DNA from: Arcobacter sp.
GTDB taxonomy: Bacteria > Campylobacterota > Campylobacteria > Campylobacterales > Arcobacteraceae
Direction: 5' to 3'
DNA length: 64,000 bases
NCBI GenBank assembly: GCA_003252105.1
Contig: QKDL01000050.1
Coordinates: 62,001 to 126,000, forward strand
Shown: positions 60,250-64,000 of the stretch, piece after piece
Layout: each line of letters begins with the position of its first letter
Numbering within the stretch: position 1 is the first letter of the stretch
Position numbers and translations under genes: made by a program
The notes under the pieces: model-generated
What the model was told of the DNA's origin: nothing
What the model saw: the letters and a program-made list of their open reading frames with translations, nothing else
The model's database searches: none

Positions 60250-60283
60250 AACTTCACCTTTAATTTTGAATTAAGGTGAAGTT
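60250..60283 (+). promoter_or_regulatory. Inverted repeat overlapping the Shine-Dalgarno region of the SapC-fusion gene
   Basis: AACTTCACCTTTAATT-TTG-AATTAAGGTGAAGTT; AAGGTGAAG sits just upstream of the TTG start at 60284. Confidence 0.7.
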
Positions 60284-61654
60284 TTGGCTAGAAAAACAAG
60301 AGTTTTTATTGAAAATATTCCAGTACATATATTGTTAAAGAGTTTAAACTCTATGGATATTTTCTTAGATTTAGAAGATCAAAACTACTTTAAAAAGTTA
60401 ATAAAGAAAATATTAGCTCAAGCAAGTTTAGAAATACACTCTTATTTTTTATCTAAAAATAGCTTTGAGTTTTTAGCTACTCCCAAAGATATTGATGTTA
60501 TCCCTAAATTTATGCAAAGTTTAGGTAGACAATATGTTGTTTATTATAATAAAAAATATGATAGAACTGGTACTTTATGGGATGGAAGATATAAATCTTC
60601 AATTGTAGAACCCGATAATTTGTTATTTGATGTTATGTTTTATATTGAAACAAATAACGATAGTTTAACTAGTAGTTATAATAAAAACTTTGAGGATAAA
60701 GAAGATAACTTAATCACTTACCATGAACTTTATAAAGATTTAGGTTTTACACAAGAGAGTAGAACAAAAAATTATAAAGAATTATTCAATGATTTCACAG
60801 AAGAAAAAAGTAAATTTGTTGAAACTTGTATTGATAAACAAAATATAACTGCTTCAAAAAATTTTATAAATGATTTAGAAAATAAACTTGGTATTTTACT
60901 TCAAACAAAAAAAAGAGGAAGACCAAAAAAAATTAAGAAGGATAAAAAAATGTATAAAAATTTACAGATATTAGACAAAGAAAAGCATAAGGACTTAAAA
61001 ATTTCACCAATGAGTGATTTGTTTTTTGCAAAAGAGCTAAACTCAATACCAGTTATGCTAACAGAAGCTTCTCAGATAGCATTGACTTTTCCCGTTGTTT
61101 TTTCAAAAGGGGAAAATAAAGGATTAATTTCACTTTTATCAATAGGGGATGTCAATTTAGCTGTTACTAATGAAGGGAAATGGATTACAAAATATTTACC
61201 AATAGCACTTAGAAAATATCCTTTTGCAATTGGTTCAGTAAAAGATAAACCAGAACAAAAACTTATTATGATAGACGAAGATTCACCACTTGTTTCAAAA
61301 TCAAAAGGTAAACAATTGTTTAAAAAAGATGGTGAACAATCTGAACTTTTAGAAAATGCAATTAAATTTTTAACACAAAGTGAACAACAAGTACAAATTA
61401 CTAAAAAAATTGTAGAAGAGATTGAAAAAAGTGGTATTTTAGAAGACAGAGAAATTTCTCTAGGTGAAGGTGAAGAAAAAAAAGTTTTAGTGAGTGGCTT
61501 TATGGTAGTTGATAAAGATAAATTAAATAAACTTAGTGATGATATCTTAGCTTCGTGGGTTAGAAGAGGTATTATCACATTTATTGACTTACACTTAAAA
61601 TCACTTGATAATATTAACTTACTATTTAACTTAGCTAATCAAAGACAAAACTAA
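60284..61654 (+). CDS. Fusion: Y1_Tnp/RAYT-like domain (HUH motif absent), basic GRP linker, SapC-family domain
   Basis: N-terminal: VFIENIPVHILLKSLNSMDIFLDLEDQNYF...SLGRQYVVYYNKKYDRTGTLWDGRYKSSIVEPDNLLFDVMFYIETN. C-terminal: LNSIPVMLTEASQIALTFPVVFSKGENKGLISLLSIGDVNLAVTNEGKWITKYLPIALRKYPFAIG. Confidence 0.85.
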   Translation: MARKTRVFIENIPVHILLKSLNSMDIFLDLEDQNYFKKLIKKILAQASLEIHSYFLSKNSFEFLATPKDIDVIPKFMQSLGRQYVVYYNKKYDRTGTLWDGRYKSSIVEPDNLLFDVMFYIETNNDSLTSSYNKNFEDKEDNLITYHELYKDLGFTQESRTKNYKELFNDFTEEKSKFVETCIDKQNITASKNFINDLENKLGILLQTKKRGRPKKIKKDKKMYKNLQILDKEKHKDLKISPMSDLFFAKELNSIPVMLTEASQIALTFPVVFSKGENKGLISLLSIGDVNLAVTNEGKWITKYLPIALRKYPFAIGSVKDKPEQKLIMIDEDSPLVSKSKGKQLFKKDGEQSELLENAIKFLTQSEQQVQITKKIVEEIEKSGILEDREISLGEGEEKKVLVSGFMVVDKDKLNKLSDDILASWVRRGIITFIDLHLKSLDNINLLFNLANQRQN

Positions 61655-61666
61655 AAGAGAGAAAAA

Positions 61667-63430
61667 ATGGCAGCCAAAAACAATCAAAAAAAAGATGAAA
61701 AAGTACATGAATTAAAAGCTGCAATAATGGCTTCAAAAAAGTCATTTATTGTTGCTGGTTTTTTCAGTTTTTTTATAAACTTACTTATGTTAGTTCCACC
61801 ACTTTATATGTTACAACTTTATGATAGAGTTATAACAAGTAGAAGTGAATCTACACTAATAATGATTACAGGTATTGTAGTTGTTTTATTTATAACTATG
61901 GCTTTATTACAAATAGTTAGATCAAAACTTTTAATAAAGGTTGGAAATCAACTAGATGCAATTTTAAGTGAAAGAGTATTTAATATACTATTTGAATTAG
62001 CTAATAAATTTCCTGGAAAAGCTTCATCTACTCCTTTGTCTGATTTAACACAAGTTAGACAGTTCATGACAGGAAATGGACTTTTTGCTTTTTTTGATGC
62101 ACCATGGATGCCTATTTATATAGCTGTATTATTTATGTTTCATATTTATTTTGGTATTTTTGCAATATTAGCTGCTATCGTTTTACTTATTTTTACAATT
62201 GTAAATGAGTATTCAACAAAAGAAAAACTTTCTGAGGCAAATAATTTTGGTAGAGCTTCTACTATGTATGTTGATTCAAATATAAGAAATGCAGAAGTTG
62301 TAAATGCAATGGGTATGAGAAATGCAATTAAAAGAAGTTGGCAGTCAAAATATTTTAGTTTCTTAAATGCACAAAATGATGCAAGTGAAAAAGCTGCTAT
62401 TTGGTCAAATGTATCAAAAACTACAAGAATGATGTTTCAATCGTTGATGTTAGGATTAGGAGGATATTTAGTTATTAATATGGAACTTAGTCCTGGTATG
62501 ATGATTGCTGGTTCTATTATTATGGGTAGAGCATTAGCTCCTCTTGATTTAATAATTAATTCATGGAAAGGTTTTAGTGGCGCAAGAAGCTCATATGAAA
62601 GGTTAGATGAATTATTAGAAGACTTTCCAAAAGATAAAGAATTAATGGAATTACCAGCACCAAAAGGAGAGGTTTTACTAGAAGAGATGGTTTTAATTCC
62701 TCCTGGAGCGAAGACGCCAGCTATTAGTGGAATTTCAATGAAAATAGAAAAAGGTGATATTGTAGGTATTATTGGACCAAGTGCTGCTGGTAAATCCTCA
62801 ATGGCAAGGGGTATCTTAGGATTATGGCCACTTGTTCAAGGTAAAGTAAGACTTGATAAAGCAGATATACATCAATGGAATAAAGATGACTTAGGAAGAT
62901 ATATTGGATATTTACCTCAAGATATAGAATTATTTGAAGGAACAATTGCAGAAAATATTGCTAGGTTCAATGATGTTGATTCACACAAAGTTGTGGATGC
63001 AGCTCAAAAAGCAGGTGTAGATGAATTGATTTTAAGACTTCCAGAAGGTTATAATACAAGAATTGGTGCAGGTGGAGCTTCTTTATCAGGAGGACAAAAA
63101 CAAAGAATTGCTTTTGCCCGAGCTATATATGACAATCCAGCATTAGTTGTTCTTGATGAACCAAATTCAAACTTAGATGAACAAGGTGAATTATCTTTAA
63201 TTAAAGCTGTTCAACATTTAAAAGAGAGTGGAACTACAGTGATTTTAATAACACATAGACCATCAATTTTACAAGCTACTAATAAATTAGCATTAATTAA
63301 ACAAGGTACATTAGAACTGTATGGTCCTACAAATGATGTTTTAGCAAGAATTTCAGGAAAAAAACCTCAAGTTCCACAACAAAATAATACACCACAACAA
63401 AAAATTTCACTTAGTAAGCCAGGGAGTTAA
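61667..63430 (+). CDS. Type I secretion system permease/ATPase (PrtD/SapD-like)
   Basis: Two-domain ABC exporter; GIIGPSAAGKSSMARGILGLWPLVQGKVRLD, LSGGQKQRIAFARAIY; no C39 peptidase domain. Confidence 0.96.
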   Translation: MAAKNNQKKDEKVHELKAAIMASKKSFIVAGFFSFFINLLMLVPPLYMLQLYDRVITSRSESTLIMITGIVVVLFITMALLQIVRSKLLIKVGNQLDAILSERVFNILFELANKFPGKASSTPLSDLTQVRQFMTGNGLFAFFDAPWMPIYIAVLFMFHIYFGIFAILAAIVLLIFTIVNEYSTKEKLSEANNFGRASTMYVDSNIRNAEVVNAMGMRNAIKRSWQSKYFSFLNAQNDASEKAAIWSNVSKTTRMMFQSLMLGLGGYLVINMELSPGMMIAGSIIMGRALAPLDLIINSWKGFSGARSSYERLDELLEDFPKDKELMELPAPKGEVLLEEMVLIPPGAKTPAISGISMKIEKGDIVGIIGPSAAGKSSMARGILGLWPLVQGKVRLDKADIHQWNKDDLGRYIGYLPQDIELFEGTIAENIARFNDVDSHKVVDAAQKAGVDELILRLPEGYNTRIGAGGASLSGGQKQRIAFARAIYDNPALVVLDEPNSNLDEQGELSLIKAVQHLKESGTTVILITHRPSILQATNKLALIKQGTLELYGPTNDVLARISGKKPQVPQQNNTPQQKISLSKPGS

Positions 63431-63432
63431 AT

Positions 63433-64000
63433 ATGAATAGTATAGGTAGACCATCAGATAACCCTTCAAAAGTAATCTCTTTTGGATTAGGTGTAATTAT
63501 TGTAGTATTTGTAATTTTAGGTGGCTGGATGGCATTTGCACCATTAGCAACATCTGCTGTTGCAACAGGACAGGTTTCAGCTGATTTAGATAAAAAATTG
63601 GTTCAACATTTAGAAGGTGGAATAGTAAATAAAATATTTGTTAAAGATGGTGATAAAGTAAAAAAAGGTGATAAATTACTTAAGTTGGATGAAGTCCAAA
63701 TAAAAGCAGATTTAGCTATTTTTAGCTCTCAGCTTCAAGATGCTTTAGGTGTTTATGCTAGAACTAAAGCTTTAGAAGAGAACAAATTAAAAGTTGAATT
63801 TCCAGATGAACTTATTAATAATATAATAAAACAAAATCAAATTAATATTTTTGAAACTCAAAAGAAAAGTTTGAATGATGAAAAAGCACTTAGTGAAAAT
63901 AAAATCATTCAAGCAAAAAATCAAATTGATGGTTTAATCTCTTTACTTAATAGCAAAACTCAAAGACTTGATTCTATAACAGAAGAAGTTAAAGAGTGGG
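63433..64000 (+). CDS. HlyD/PrtE-like type I secretion membrane-fusion protein, partial (runs off window)
   Basis: ATG at 63433: MNSIGRPSDNPSKVISFGLGVIIVVFVILGGWMAFAPLATSAVATGQVSADLDKKLVQHLEGGIVNKIFVKDGDKVKKGDKLLKLDEVQ. Confidence 0.93.
   Translation, partial: MNSIGRPSDNPSKVISFGLGVIIVVFVILGGWMAFAPLATSAVATGQVSADLDKKLVQHLEGGIVNKIFVKDGDKVKKGDKLLKLDEVQIKADLAIFSSQLQDALGVYARTKALEENKLKVEFPDELINNIIKQNQINIFETQKKSLNDEKALSENKIIQAKNQIDGLISLLNSKTQRLDSITEEVKEW

Noticed and set aside
60284-61654. Active IS200/RAYT mobile element
   Set aside because: Catalytic HUH is replaced (N-S-F-E), the gene continues into a SapC domain, and no flanking REP array or insertion-sequence ends were seen.

Overview
AT-rich 64 kb window, most consistent with a Campylobacterota (Arcobacter-like) chromosome (inferred from protein character only). 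From left to right it contains: an SGNH/AlgJ-like plus MBOAT O-acetylation pair; a hemerythrin-PAS histidine kinase; a TRAP transporter with two tandem DctP paralogues; gltBD, an IMPase/CysQ-like protein, a ferredoxin, a Ppx/GppA protein and an LpxL-like acyltransferase; a ~22 kb ABC-transporter-type O-antigen/LPS locus (nucleotide-sugar dehydrogenase, fcl, GT10, galE, manC, Wzm/Wzt, many GTs, WbdD-like methyltransferase); and a surface-protein island. The island holds five proteins that share a signal-peptide-less SapA/DUF4214-like N-terminal domain on unrelated C-termini (S-layer-like, RTX, M10 serralysin, two unknown). Embedded among them is an apparently complete mycobacterial-style decaprenyl-phosphoryl-arabinose (DPA) pathway (UbiA/DPPR synthase, GtrA, DprE1, DprE2, HAD phosphatase, two GT-C enzymes). 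The island ends in a sapC-D-E-like type I secretion operon whose SapC is fused to a REP-associated (Y1/RAYT) transposase-like domain lacking the catalytic HUH motif. The most interesting hypotheses are (1) a D-arabinofuranose modification system linked to an S-layer/type I exoprotein island and (2) a domesticated transposase-SapC fusion whose own start site lies in a hairpin. No rRNA, tRNA or CRISPR array was recognised. All homology calls are from reading motifs; no database search was run.
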